A DNA stretch of 64,000 nucleotides, from positions 2,418,001-2,482,000 of the forward strand of contig NZ_CP107945.1 in the NCBI RefSeq assembly GCF_036057275.1. The letters are read 5' to 3'. Position numbers and translations under genes: made by a program. This document shows, one piece after another, positions 1-8,726 of this stretch. A model generated the notes under the pieces. It was not told the DNA's origin. It worked only from the letters and a program-made list of their open reading frames with translations, and did not search any database. Origin of the DNA: Streptomyces sp. NBC_00390. Lineage in GTDB: Bacteria; Actinomycetota; Actinomycetes; Streptomycetales; Streptomycetaceae. Numbering within the stretch: position 1 is the stretch's first letter; each line of letters opens with the position of its first letter.

Positions 1-674
1 TCGGCGACCAGATCGCCGAGCCGATCCTGCTGCACCGCAGGTCCACGACCGAGGCAGAGGCTGCCACGCGCGTCGGCGAGCTGCTCGAGCATGTGGGGCT
101 GCCCACCTCACGCGCGGACGCCTATCCGCACGAGCTGTCCGGCGGCCAGCGGCAGCGGGTGATGATCGCGATGGCGCTCGCCTGCGATCCGCAGCTGATC
201 GTCGCGGACGAGCCGACGACGGCGCTCGATGTGATGATCCAGGCGCAGATCCTCCGGCTGATCGAGCAGCTGGTCGCCGAGCAGAGCATCAGTCTGCTGA
301 TGATCAGCCACGATCTGGGAGTGCTGGCCGACACCTGCGACCGCCTCGCGGTGATGTACGCGGGCCGGGTCGTCGAGGAGGGCCCGGCCCGGGCGGTGTA
401 CGCGGCGGCGGAGCATCCGTACGGGCGGGCTCTGTCCGCCGCCTTCCCCCGTATCGGCGACCCGGCCTCGCGCCGCGCCCCGCGTGGCCTGCCCGGTGAC
501 CCGCCCGATCCGGCGGCGCTGCCGGGCGGGTGCACGTTCCATCCGCGCTGCCCGGTCGCGGTGGAGGCGTGCGCCGAGGAGGACCAACTGCTGGCGGTGG
601 CCGGTGAGGACCACCGTGCGGCGTGCGTGCATGTGGGCACCGCCCCCGAAGCCGTTGTCAGGAGCCAGTCATGA
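1..674 (+). CDS. Oligopeptide/dipeptide ABC transporter ATP-binding protein, DppD/OppD type (5' end cut off by window)
   Basis: This is the ATPase subunit of a peptide-type ABC importer and should work in the cytoplasm under two membrane permeases encoded upstream, outside the window. The frame is open from base 3 and already reads [11 protein letters not shown], so the N-terminal Walker A half lies to the left. Visible are the ABC signature (LSGGQRQRV, codons near 138-164), Walker B ([12 protein letters not shown]), the H-loop (ISHDLGVLA) and the C-terminal oligopeptide extension with the GCTFHPRCP cysteine motif. Its TGA overlaps the ATG of the next ATPase (ATGA), so the two are translationally coupled. 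The substrate could be a peptide or another solute such as nickel; the sequence does not decide. Confidence 0.93.
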   Translation, partial: GDQIAEPILLHRRSTTEAEAATRVGELLEHVGLPTSRADAYPHELSGGQRQRVMIAMALACDPQLIVADEPTTALDVMIQAQILRLIEQLVAEQSISLLMISHDLGVLADTCDRLAVMYAGRVVEEGPARAVYAAAEHPYGRALSAAFPRIGDPASRRAPRGLPGDPPDPAALPGGCTFHPRCPVAVEACAEEDQLLAVAGEDHRAACVHVGTAPEAVVRSQS

Positions 675-1651
675 CCACCACTCCCCTGCTGTCGGCCGAC
701 GGTCTGCATGTCGCCTTTCCCGGGCGACGCGGCGGGCGGACGGCACGTGCCGTCGACGGGGTCGATCTGGACATCGGCACCGGTGAGATCGTCGCCCTGG
801 TCGGTGAGTCCGGCTGCGGCAAGACCACGCTGGCGCGTTCCCTGCTCGGCCTGGTGCCGCCCACCTCGGGCCGGGTCACCTTCGGCGGCGCCCCTCTCGC
901 CTACGGATCCCGGGCGCTCAAGGCGTACCGCAAGCGCGTGCAGCTGGTGCTCCAGGATCCGAGCGGATCGCTCAATCCGCGGCACACGGTGTACGACGCG
1001 GTCGCCGAGGGGCTGCGGATCCACGGATACGCCGGGGACGAGCGCGAGGCCGTCGCCGAGGCGCTCTCGCGCGCGGGTCTGCGTCCGCCCGAGCGCTTCT
1101 TCCTGCGCTACCCGCACGAGCTCTCGGGCGGCCAGCGTCAGCGCGTGGTCATTGCGGGCGCCCTCGTGCTGGAGCCCGAACTGATCGTCGCCGACGAGCC
1201 GGTGGCCTCACTGGACGCCTCCGTACGGGGCGAGATCCTCGCGCTGCTCCTGCGGCTGCGCGACGAACTGGGCCTGTCCGCGCTGGTGGTGACGCACGAC
1301 CTCGGTCTGGCCTGGAACATCGCGGACCGGGTCGCTGTCATGTACCTCGGCCGTATCGTGGAGACCGGGCCGGTGGAGGACGTCCTGACAAGCCCTCGGC
1401 ATCCCTACACGAAGGCCCTGTTGTCGGTCCTGCCGGAATCCGGCCTGCCGCCCGTCGTCCTGAGCGGCGAGCCCCCGGACCCTTCGCGCATCCCAGAAGG
1501 CTGCCGCTTCCATGTCCGCTGCCAGGTGCTGTCGTCGGGCGAGGCGACGCGGGCGGGGGTGTCCGACCTGTGCCGCACCCAGGACCTGCCGATACTGCCG
1601 AGCGCGGCGGAGGCGCACGTGGCATGCCACTGGGCGACGCGGCCGCGATGA
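671..1651 (+). CDS. Oligopeptide/dipeptide ABC transporter ATP-binding protein, DppF/OppF type
   Basis: This is the second ATPase of the same importer (326 residues, usual for the family). I chose the ATG at 671 because it overlaps the preceding stop as ATGA and fits the usual [16 protein letters not shown] N-terminus; an open frame from 623 only extends into the previous gene. Walker A is GESGCGKTT, the signature LSGGQRQRV, Walker [13 protein letters not shown] and the H-loop [10 protein letters not shown]. The C-terminus has the oligopeptide-family extension, but only part of the cysteine motif is kept ([10 protein letters not shown]). It is the last gene of the operon; the next gene is on the other strand. 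Confidence 0.93.
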   Translation: MTTTPLLSADGLHVAFPGRRGGRTARAVDGVDLDIGTGEIVALVGESGCGKTTLARSLLGLVPPTSGRVTFGGAPLAYGSRALKAYRKRVQLVLQDPSGSLNPRHTVYDAVAEGLRIHGYAGDEREAVAEALSRAGLRPPERFFLRYPHELSGGQRQRVVIAGALVLEPELIVADEPVASLDASVRGEILALLLRLRDELGLSALVVTHDLGLAWNIADRVAVMYLGRIVETGPVEDVLTSPRHPYTKALLSVLPESGLPPVVLSGEPPDPSRIPEGCRFHVRCQVLSSGEATRAGVSDLCRTQDLPILPSAAEAHVACHWATRPR

Positions 1652-1999
1652 CGGGTCGCGTCCGCCCTCACGGGATGAGGTACGCCGGGGTCGGTTCCGG
1701 GACCTGACGCGGCGCAGCTCGCGCGGAGCGCGGTGACCGGGCGGCGGAGTCGCACATCGGATGCGGCGCTGCCCGGACACGAACCCTGGAACGGTCAGAC
1801 GTCACGCACACGGACCGGGCCGGTCCCGGGATCCGGCGACGGCCGACGGGACGACGGGACGACGCCGGCGTGGCGACACGCACCCGGCACGCGAAACGGC
1901 CCGTTGCGTCGTGCCGTGCCCCCGTTCCGCGGAACGCATGCCCACAGCGCGACCGACGAGTGACCACGCAGTGGCCGGGCCGCGCCCGCCCGGTCGGGG
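1652..1999. other. 348-bp gap between convergent genes, no gene seen
   Basis: No open frame here looks coding. The stretch holds a perfect 14-bp palindrome at 1923-1936 (CGTTCCGCGGAACG) and short GGGACGAC direct repeats near 1850-1866. It separates the peptide transporter operon from the end of ribF, so it should contain termination signals for both, but no clear long hairpin with a U-tract was found. Confidence 0.5.
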
Positions 2000-2956
2000 T
2001 CAGCCCCGGGCGTCGTACGCGCCGCTCAGCTCACGGCACTTCTTGACGTCCTCGCCGATCGCGTCCAGCAGTGACTCGATCGAGTCGAACTTCTCCTGGC
2101 CGCGCACGTACGCCAGGAAGTCCACCATCACGTGCAGTCCGTACAGGTCGAGCCCCACACGGTCGATCGCATACGCCTCGACGGTCCGCTCCGTGCCGTC
2201 GAACTGCGGATTCGTGCCGACCGAGATCGCGGCGGGCATCCGCTCGCCGTCGGCGGTCAGCCAGCCCGCGTACACCCCGTCCGCCGGGATCGCGGTGTGC
2301 GGCAGGGTCTCCACGTTCGCCGTGGGGTAGCCGAGCTCACGCCCCCGCTGTGCGCCACGCACGACCACGCCCTCGACGCGGTGCGGCCGGCCCAGGATCT
2401 CCGCCGCGCCCTCGACATCGCCCTCGGCGACGAGCCGCCGGGTCAGCGTCGACGAGAACGGCTCGCCGCCGCCCGCCGCGCCGCTCACGTACAGGTCGAC
2501 GACCTCGACCTCGTAGTCGTACGTGGCGCCCAGTTCGGACAGGAAGGCGACGTTGCCCGCGGCGCGGTGGCCGAAGCGGAAGTTCGGGCCCTCGATGACC
2601 GCGCGTGCGTGCAGCTTGTCGACCAGCACCTTCACGATGAAGTCGGCGGGCGACAGCTTCGAGAACTCGGCGGTGAAGGGCAGGATCAGCACAGCGTCCA
2701 CGCCCAGCTCGGCCATGAGCTCCGCGCGCCGGTGGTGCGGGGCGAGCAGCGGCGGGTGGCTGCCCGGGCGGACGACCTCGCTCGGATGCGGGTCGAACGT
2801 CACCACGACCGAGGGCACGCCCAGGTCGCGGGCCCGCTCCACCGCGCGGCCGATGATCAGCTGGTGCCCGCGGTGCACCCCGTCGTAGGAGCCGATGGTG
2901 ACGACGCTGCGTCCCCAGTCCTCGGGGATGTCCTCCAAGCCACGCCAGCGCTGCAC
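2000..2956 (-). CDS. ribF: Bifunctional riboflavin kinase/FAD synthetase
   Basis: RibF phosphorylates riboflavin to FMN and adenylates FMN to FAD in the cytoplasm. The 318-residue length is typical. The N-terminal FMN adenylyltransferase domain shows the nucleotidyltransferase signature TIGSYDGVHRGHQ (about residues 21-33), and the C-terminal flavokinase domain shows the GYPTANVE motif. The start MQRWRGLEDIP fits the family. The gene lies downstream of the large NTPase on the same strand, whose reading frame runs about 100 bp into the 5' end of ribF. ribF near truB, rbfA and infB is the standard actinobacterial order. Confidence 0.96.
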   Translation of the reverse strand: MQRWRGLEDIPEDWGRSVVTIGSYDGVHRGHQLIIGRAVERARDLGVPSVVVTFDPHPSEVVRPGSHPPLLAPHHRRAELMAELGVDAVLILPFTAEFSKLSPADFIVKVLVDKLHARAVIEGPNFRFGHRAAGNVAFLSELGATYDYEVEVVDLYVSGAAGGGEPFSSTLTRRLVAEGDVEGAAEILGRPHRVEGVVVRGAQRGRELGYPTANVETLPHTAIPADGVYAGWLTADGERMPAAISVGTNPQFDGTERTVEAYAIDRVGLDLYGLHVMVDFLAYVRGQEKFDSIESLLDAIGEDVKKCRELSGAYDARG

Positions 2957-5900
2957 TGTGACCGCTCCTCGCCCGAACCTGTGTCCATGATTGCCTCTTG
3001 CGCAGGTCTAAGACTGCCATGCCCGCGGCGTGCGGTCGGCATCGGCACCGGACAGGCAATCGGCACAAGGGCCCGGCGGGTGCCCGGACCGACCACCGCC
3101 GCCCACTCCTGCGGCGCCGTAGCCAGCCATCCGGTCAGCGACGCGGCGAAGCCGGGCAGCTCGTGTGCCAGCTCCACGAGCCGGCGGTCGAGACGGGCCG
3201 CACCGCCCGGACTGCGCGCGAGCAGCAGCCCCGTGCGGTGCACCAGCTCCCTGGTCCGGGGCTCGGTACGGACCGTGCAGCCCAGCGCCGCCGCGCTCAG
3301 CACGGCCTCCAGCACGGCCAGATCCCGTGCCTCGTACTGCTCGTACTCCAGCAGTACGTCGAGCAGCTCGGCGCGCAGCGGCCGGGACGTCGCGCCGCCC
3401 GGGGCGGCCAGCACCGGGGCGAGGGCAGCGCGCACCTGGGGCGGGCGGCCGCGCAGCAGGCGTGCGACGAGGGGGAAGAGGAGGTCGCGCGCACCCGGTC
3501 CCCGTTCGAGGAGACGTCCGACGTATACGGCTGCCTGCCGTGCGGCCTGCGGTCGGTGGTCGACGTACTCGCAGACGAGCGCGGCGGCGCGGCGGGCCGG
3601 GGCCGGAGCGGTGATGCCGGCGAGGACGCCGAGGATCTCGCCGCCCTCGTCGGCATCGTCCGCGCGCCGGTCGCCGGGCGGCGCCAGCAGCCTGGCCCGG
3701 AAGGCGGCGAGCACGGGCCCGGGGTGGTCGGCGAGTGCGGGCGCGAGCGCCCGAGCGGACAGCCCGGGCGCACCGGCCGTGTACGCCGCCAGCGCTGCGT
3801 CCAGGTGGTGGGGGCGGCTGACCGGATCCCGGACGAGGAGCATGAGCGCGGGGGCGCGCACGGCGGGGTCCGGGGGTCCGTCGAGCAGCGCGAGCGCTGC
3901 CTGGCGCAGCAGTTCGTGATCGGCCGGACGGGTCGCCGCGGCCGCGGTGGCGGGCGCGTGTGCGGCGGCAGCGCCACGGCGCCGCGGACGCGGGTCGCGG
4001 GCCCAGCGTGCCACGGCCCGGCACAGCGCGGAGGGCTCGTCCTCGGCGAGTGCGGCGAGCAGTTCCGCGGCACGGGGGTGGGCGGTGTCGACCAGTGCCT
4101 CGGTGAGATCGTCGACGGCAAGGCCGCGCCGGGCGTAGAGCAGGGCTTGAGCCGCCATGGCGACGGTGGGGCGAACGGTCGCGTCGGGCCCGGCGGGCAG
4201 CGGCGTGGTGTCGGCGAACCAGCGGCACAGCAGCGGCTGTACGGCTCCCGGGTCGGCGGCGAGCCGGGCCGCCGCGACGTCCAGGTAGCGCCGCCCGCCG
4301 CCCCGGCCGGACCGGTCGCCGTGCGGCGGGTCGTCGGGGACGAGCCGCCGCAGCAGATCGAGACGGGTGGCCTCGCAAAGGGGCAGCCGCTCCCAGAAGC
4401 CGGGTCCGAACGCGTCCGGGTCGCGCAGGCGGACGAGCCGCAGCAGCACGTCGGCGTACGGCTCCGCGTCCGGCACCCGCCGCAGCACCTCGCCGAGCAG
4501 CCGGCGCGCCCACCAGCGGGCGTCGCCCGATACTGCCCGGGGCTGCTCCAGAGCGCGGGCCAGTCCGGTCAGCCGCCGCTCCAGCGCGGCCGGTCCGTGC
4601 AGCGGGTCCAGCCGGAGCAGAGCGTGGACGACGATGCCGAGGCGATGCCGCGGGACCGGCTGTCCGGCACCCGGCTGCGGGCGGTGGACGAGGCGGTCCA
4701 GCGTGGCGTCGACATCCAGGTGGGCGCCCAGGATCCACTCGGCGACCTCCTCGTGCGCGAAGCGGTACCCGGGCCCCGCCGCCACGATCAGCCCCTCGGC
4801 TAACACGGCGGATTCCCACCCGGAGAACAGTTCCTCGAACGAGGCGCGGTCCAGATCCCCCTGCCCCGTCGCCAGACACCGCCGGGCCATCTCGTGGACG
4901 TGCCCCGCGAGGGATGCCGCGAGCCGGCGCACGGCGCTGCCGGGCGCGTCACCGGCGGCCCCTGCGGCGATACGCAGACAGACCAGATCCAGATACGCGC
5001 CGAACAGATCCGCGCGTACCGGGCGCGCAGGCATGTCCGCGCCGGGGGCGTCCCGCACCTCGCCGTAGATCCTCAGCGCCAGCGGATGCAGGGCGTCGGC
5101 TCCGGCGAGCATGGCGTCGGGCACCCGGCACAGCTCCCGCATCCGCCGCGCCTCGTCCGGTGTGAACTCCCCGATGGGCACGGCCGGCGGGTCCTCCCCC
5201 GGTCCCGCCTCCGGTCGACCGGCCCTTCCCCGGGCCGTATCGATCCACTGACCCGGTGCCCCCGACGAGCCCGTGCGCCCGCCGGATCGCAGCGCCGGCA
5301 GGCGCAGCCGGTCGTCGCCGTCCGTCTCCCCCGCCGCGCCGCCCGCCCGCACTGCCTCGACCGCTCCCGCGCCGTCGTCCGCCCCCACCCCGACTCGGTG
5401 CACGCCCGCCGGACACAGCGCCGCATCCGGCAATGCCGTGCGAGGCCGCACATGCACCGTGCCGGAAGCTCGCAGCACCGCCCTGCGCTCCGGCACACGG
5501 ACTCGTGCGGCGCCCGCGCCCGATCCGTACAGCACGCCCGGCGGGTACAGCGTCCCCGCCGCCTCCCAGTGCTCCGGGCGGCACCCGATGATCAGCCGGG
5601 TGTCCGTCGCCGTCAGCCATGCCACCGTGTTCGCCGTCCACCGGGACGTGGCCTCCGGCGGCAGCGGCGGGGCTTCCTCGGGTCCGTCCAGAACGATGAG
5701 CAGCGTGTGTCCGGCCTCCCGGGCCAGGCCCGCCACGCGGTCCGGGGTGATGCCCGCGGTCATGGCGGCCGGCCCCGACGCGGCGAGGAACCGTGCGGCC
5801 GCGTCGGCGATCGACGTGTCGTCGGCGCGCAGGTCGGCGCCTCGGATCCGGAGCGTGGGCGCGGGCGTACGGCGGGAGGCGAGCGCGGTGAGCTCGGTGG

Positions 5901-6684
5901 TGCGGCCCGTGCCGGGTGCGCCGACGAGCGCGGCCACCAGGGCCGTGGCACCGTCGGCGAAGTCGTCCAACTGCCGTGCGACACCCGGCCTTTCGATCCT
6001 GGGACCGTGCGCATCGCGCGCCGCGGTGAGTTCCAGCACCGCCGCCAGGTTCAGATCGTCACCGTACGCGGGCACTGTTGTCCCATTGCGCCGCAGCAGG
6101 GCGGCCAGCGGCCCGTCTGGCGCCCGGCCGGCGGCGCGCAGCGGTACGGCGCATGCCGCCGTGGCATGGCCGCAGCGCAGCGCGGTACCGAGGATTCCGA
6201 GCACCGCTCCGGTACGGGCGTCGAGCACCGGGCCCCCGGCCGCCGCGCCGCCGAGGCGCAGCGCGTCGCTGCCGTCCGTACCGATCGCCAGTTCCAGCGC
6301 GTCGTCGATGGCATGACGGGAGCCGGCGGCGCCGTACGTGGCCCGGGTCGTGCCCAGTACGCGTGCCTCGCGCCAGCCGTGGGCCGCGAGCCGTACGTAC
6401 CTCCCCGACTCGGTCCCGTCGCGCGTGCCGATCGGCAGGGGCGGTACGCCCAGCCCGTCGGCACGCAGCAGCGCGAGTCCGTGGTGCGGCAGTGCCGTGA
6501 CGGCGTCGCCCTCGGCGGAGCAGACTCGCCCGCCGGAGGCGTACAGCATCACCCGCGCCTGCCCGTCGACTGCCTCATGGCTGGTCACCACCGTGCCGAG
6601 GCGGTCGGCGACGAAGCCGGTGCCGCGCGGCCGCCCGGCCGGATCGCAGATGCGCACCAGCGCTGCCAGGTCCCCGCTTCCCAT
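2857..6684 (-). CDS. Degenerate trypsin-like domain fused to a STAND/AAA-type NTPase with a long alpha-helical repeat tail
   Basis: A large (about 1275-residue) protein of unknown function. I chose the ATG at 6684 (MGSGDLAALVRICDP) because homology-like sequence begins there; the 26 codons upstream look non-coding, though no strong ribosome site is present. Residues about 5-195 resemble a trypsin-like protease: the His is kept (TSHEAV, His36), but the Ser of the GxSGGP motif is Ala149 (AGGP) and the Asp position reads HGLALL, so it is probably inactive. Residues about 230-400 are a P-loop NTPase: Walker A GAPGTGRT with Arg261 in place of Lys, Walker B LLIVLDG (Asp333), then LIIGCRPEHW. A low-complexity stretch follows, then about 750 residues rich in Leu/Ala/Arg, HEAT-like. 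The last ~33 codons overlap ribF in another frame. Confidence 0.75.
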   Translation of the reverse strand: MGSGDLAALVRICDPAGRPRGTGFVADRLGTVVTSHEAVDGQARVMLYASGGRVCSAEGDAVTALPHHGLALLRADGLGVPPLPIGTRDGTESGRYVRLAAHGWREARVLGTTRATYGAAGSRHAIDDALELAIGTDGSDALRLGGAAAGGPVLDARTGAVLGILGTALRCGHATAACAVPLRAAGRAPDGPLAALLRRNGTTVPAYGDDLNLAAVLELTAARDAHGPRIERPGVARQLDDFADGATALVAALVGAPGTGRTTELTALASRRTPAPTLRIRGADLRADDTSIADAAARFLAASGPAAMTAGITPDRVAGLAREAGHTLLIVLDGPEEAPPLPPEATSRWTANTVAWLTATDTRLIIGCRPEHWEAAGTLYPPGVLYGSGAGAARVRVPERRAVLRASGTVHVRPRTALPDAALCPAGVHRVGVGADDGAGAVEAVRAGGAAGETDGDDRLRLPALRSGGRTGSSGAPGQWIDTARGRAGRPEAGPGEDPPAVPIGEFTPDEARRMRELCRVPDAMLAGADALHPLALRIYGEVRDAPGADMPARPVRADLFGAYLDLVCLRIAAGAAGDAPGSAVRRLAASLAGHVHEMARRCLATGQGDLDRASFEELFSGWESAVLAEGLIVAAGPGYRFAHEEVAEWILGAHLDVDATLDRLVHRPQPGAGQPVPRHRLGIVVHALLRLDPLHGPAALERRLTGLARALEQPRAVSGDARWWARRLLGEVLRRVPDAEPYADVLLRLVRLRDPDAFGPGFWERLPLCEATRLDLLRRLVPDDPPHGDRSGRGGGRRYLDVAAARLAADPGAVQPLLCRWFADTTPLPAGPDATVRPTVAMAAQALLYARRGLAVDDLTEALVDTAHPRAAELLAALAEDEPSALCRAVARWARDPRPRRRGAAAAHAPATAAAATRPADHELLRQAALALLDGPPDPAVRAPALMLLVRDPVSRPHHLDAALAAYTAGAPGLSARALAPALADHPGPVLAAFRARLLAPPGDRRADDADEGGEILGVLAGITAPAPARRAAALVCEYVDHRPQAARQAAVYVGRLLERGPGARDLLFPLVARLLRGRPPQVRAALAPVLAAPGGATSRPLRAELLDVLLEYEQYEARDLAVLEAVLSAAALGCTVRTEPRTRELVHRTGLLLARSPGGAARLDRRLVELAHELPGFAASLTGWLATAPQEWAAVVGPGTRRALVPIACPVPMPTARRGHGSLRPAQEAIMDTGSGEERSQCSAGVAWRTSPRTGDAASSPSAPTTGCTAGTS

Positions 6685-6838
6685 ACCGTCGACGGTAGGT
6701 CGCCAGTGATCAACAAGAGAAGGCTGTGAGTGAACGCGCCCCCCAGTGCTCCCGCGGTTCACTCCGTGCGCCTGCCCGATCAGGTGATTACGCGGTCCGG
6801 AAGGGATAGACCTCTGCCTGGGGGAAGCGAGGGGGATC

Positions 6839-6869
6839 GTGGAACGGGCAGCGGCGCTGCCCGTTCCAC
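6839..6869 (-). terminator. Hairpin terminator after truB
   Basis: A perfect 15-bp inverted repeat (arms GTGGAACGGGCAGCG and its complement) around one central base lies about 37 nt past the truB stop. There is no clear U-tract, which is normal for Streptomyces terminators. Confidence 0.8.
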
Positions 6870-6906
6870 GAGGAATCAGAGGAATCCGGTGAGTCCCGCG
6901 GCCGGG

Positions 6907-7803
6907 TCAGCCGAAGACGGCGAGGCTCTTGGCCTTGCCCTTGTGCTCCTCGACCAGAGCCACGAAACGCCCGTCCGGCCCGAAGACCGCCACCGGCGAG
7001 GCCCCCTGTGCCGGCATCTCCAGCCGCACTCCGTTGGTGAGCAGCTTCGCCTGCCTGCCGTCCACGTCCCAGCGCGGGAACGCGGCGGCGGCGGCTTCGG
7101 CGATCGGCATGACCGTCAGCTCCTGCTGCAACTGGTCGAGCGTCTTCGCCGCGTCCAGTCCGTACGGGCCCACGCGTGTGCGCCGCAGTGCCGTCAGATG
7201 CCCGCCGACGCCCAGATCGGCGCCGAGGTCACGGGCCAGCGCCCGGATGTACGTCCCGGAGGAGCAGACCACGGAGACCACCAGGTCCAGGACGCGCAGC
7301 CCGTCCTCGGTCACCCCGTCGCGCACGTCGTAGACGCGGAAGGACGACACGGTCACCGGCCGGGCGGGGATGTCGAACTCCTCGCCGCCGCGCACCCGTG
7401 CGTACGACCGCTTGCCGTCGATCTTGATGGCGCTGACCTTGGACGGCACCTGCATGATGGCGCCGGTCAGCTTGGCGACTCCCGCGTCGATGGCCTCCCG
7501 GGTGACCCCGGAGGCGTCGGACGAGGACGTGATCTCGCCCTCCGCGTCGTCGGTGACGGTGTTCTGCCCCAGCCGGATGGTGCCGAGGTACTCCTTCTCG
7601 GTCAGCGCGAGATGACCGAGCAGTTTGGTGGCCCTCTCGACCCCGAGGACAAGCACCCCGGTGGCCATGGGGTCCAGCGTCCCCGCGTGTCCGACACGGC
7701 GGGTCTTCGCGATCCCGCGCATCTTGGCGACGACGTCGTGCGAGGTGAAGCCGGACGGCTTGTCGACGATGACAAGGCCGTCCGGCGTCCTGTTGTCCGT
7801 CAT
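6907..7803 (-). CDS. truB: tRNA pseudouridine(55) synthase TruB
   Basis: TruB isomerises U55 in the T-loop of tRNAs. The 298-residue protein has the family motif GHAGTLDPMATG near residue 40, which carries the catalytic Asp, followed by VLVLGVERATKLL. The PUA-like C-terminus ends FVALVEEHKGKAKSLAVFG. The ATG overlaps the TGA of rbfA (ATGA), so it is coupled to the rbfA message. A strong hairpin follows the stop. Membership of the nusA-infB-rbfA-truB block is the usual bacterial arrangement. Confidence 0.97.
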   Translation of the reverse strand: MTDNRTPDGLVIVDKPSGFTSHDVVAKMRGIAKTRRVGHAGTLDPMATGVLVLGVERATKLLGHLALTEKEYLGTIRLGQNTVTDDAEGEITSSSDASGVTREAIDAGVAKLTGAIMQVPSKVSAIKIDGKRSYARVRGGEEFDIPARPVTVSSFRVYDVRDGVTEDGLRVLDLVVSVVCSSGTYIRALARDLGADLGVGGHLTALRRTRVGPYGLDAAKTLDQLQQELTVMPIAEAAAAAFPRWDVDGRQAKLLTNGVRLEMPAQGASPVAVFGPDGRFVALVEEHKGKAKSLAVFG

Positions 7804-8246
7804 TCCGACGCTTCGTCCTCGTCGGTCTCGGGCTTGCGGTACGGGTCGGCCTCGCCGGCGTACGCGGCGCCCGAGGACGCCTCGCGCACCTTGGCGTCGG
7901 AGGCGCGCGCCTTGTCGAGGAGGTCCTCGATCGTCTTGGCGGTCTCGGGGAGGGCGTCGGCGACGAAGGTGAGCGTCGGCGTGAACTTCGTGCCGGCCGC
8001 CGCACCGACCGCGGAGCGCAGGATGCCCTTGGCGCTCTCCAGGCCCGCCGCCGCAGTGGCGCGGTCCTCGTCGTCGCCGTAGACCGTGTAGAAGACCGTC
8101 GCCTCCCGCAGATCACCGGTGACCCGGGTGTCCGTGATGGTCACATGCGTGCCCAGCCGGGGGTCCTTGATGCCGCGCTGCAGCTTCTCGGCGACCACCT
8201 CCCGGATGAGGTCCGCCAGCTTCTTCGCCCGCGCGTTGTCGGCCAC
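7800..8246 (-). CDS. rbfA: 30S ribosome-binding factor A
   Basis: RbfA is a small KH-fold factor that assists late 16S rRNA and 30S maturation. The 148-residue protein starts with GTG at 8246 behind GAGAAGGA and has the typical N-terminus ADNARAKKLADLIREVVAEKL and the central KDPRLGTHVTITDTRVTGDL. The C-terminus is an acidic tail (TDEDEASE) common in actinobacteria. It lies between the DUF503 gene and truB, and overlaps truB by 4 bp. Confidence 0.97.
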   Translation of the reverse strand: MADNARAKKLADLIREVVAEKLQRGIKDPRLGTHVTITDTRVTGDLREATVFYTVYGDDEDRATAAAGLESAKGILRSAVGAAAGTKFTPTLTFVADALPETAKTIEDLLDKARASDAKVREASSGAAYAGEADPYRKPETDEDEASE

Positions 8247-8293
8247 TGGTCCTTCTCCCTTTTCCTGCTCTTCGTGCTGTGCCTTGCACAGGT

Positions 8294-8587
8294 TCAGTCT
8301 TCGTCGCTGTGGAGTCTGCGTCTAACGGACAGCAGTTCCACCTCGGGCCGGGCGGCGACCATGCGCTCGCACCGGTCCAGTACGTCTGTGAGGTGCCCGG
8401 TCTCCCCGGACACCATGGCCAGGCCGATCTCGGCCCGGCGATGGAGATCCTGGCCGCCCACTTCCGCCGCGCTCACCGCGTATTTGCGCTGGAGCTCGGC
8501 CACGATGGGGCGGACCACGGAGCGCTTCTCCTTCAGCGACCGTACGTCGCCGAGAAGCAGATCGAAGGACAGTGTCCCCACATACAT
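8294..8587 (-). CDS. DUF503 (YlxP-like) protein
   Basis: A 97-residue conserved protein of the DUF503 family, found between infB and rbfA in many Gram-positive bacteria. It has the family start YVGTLSFDLLLGDVRSLKEKRSVVRPI and ends VELLSVRRRLHSDED. Its biochemical role is unknown; position suggests a link to ribosome assembly or translation. The start codon lies inside a perfect 14-bp palindrome (8580-8593), and no clear ribosome-binding site precedes it. Confidence 0.92.
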   Translation of the reverse strand: MYVGTLSFDLLLGDVRSLKEKRSVVRPIVAELQRKYAVSAAEVGGQDLHRRAEIGLAMVSGETGHLTDVLDRCERMVAARPEVELLSVRRRLHSDED

Positions 8588-8671
8588 GTATGTCCGGATG
8601 TCCCGCCGGTTCGGGGTCTGGGGCCCCGCCGCGGCTGCTTGGCAGGGACATCAGCACCGTACACGCAACGG

Positions 8672-8714
8672 CCGGGGCCGATCGACGGAAATATGTCCCG
8701 TCGACCGGCCCCGG
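8672..8714 (-). terminator. Hairpin terminator after infB
   Basis: Two 17-nt arms (8672-8688 and 8698-8714) pair with one A-C mismatch around a 9-nt loop, about 12 nt past the infB stop. The DUF503-rbfA-truB group therefore probably has its own promoter or depends on readthrough. Confidence 0.8.
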
Positions 8715-8726
8715 ACAGGCTGCGTG

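Noticed and set aside
2132..3919. 595-codon open frame on the + strand
   Set aside because: Antisense to ribF and the NTPase gene, with no recognisable domain or ribosome site.
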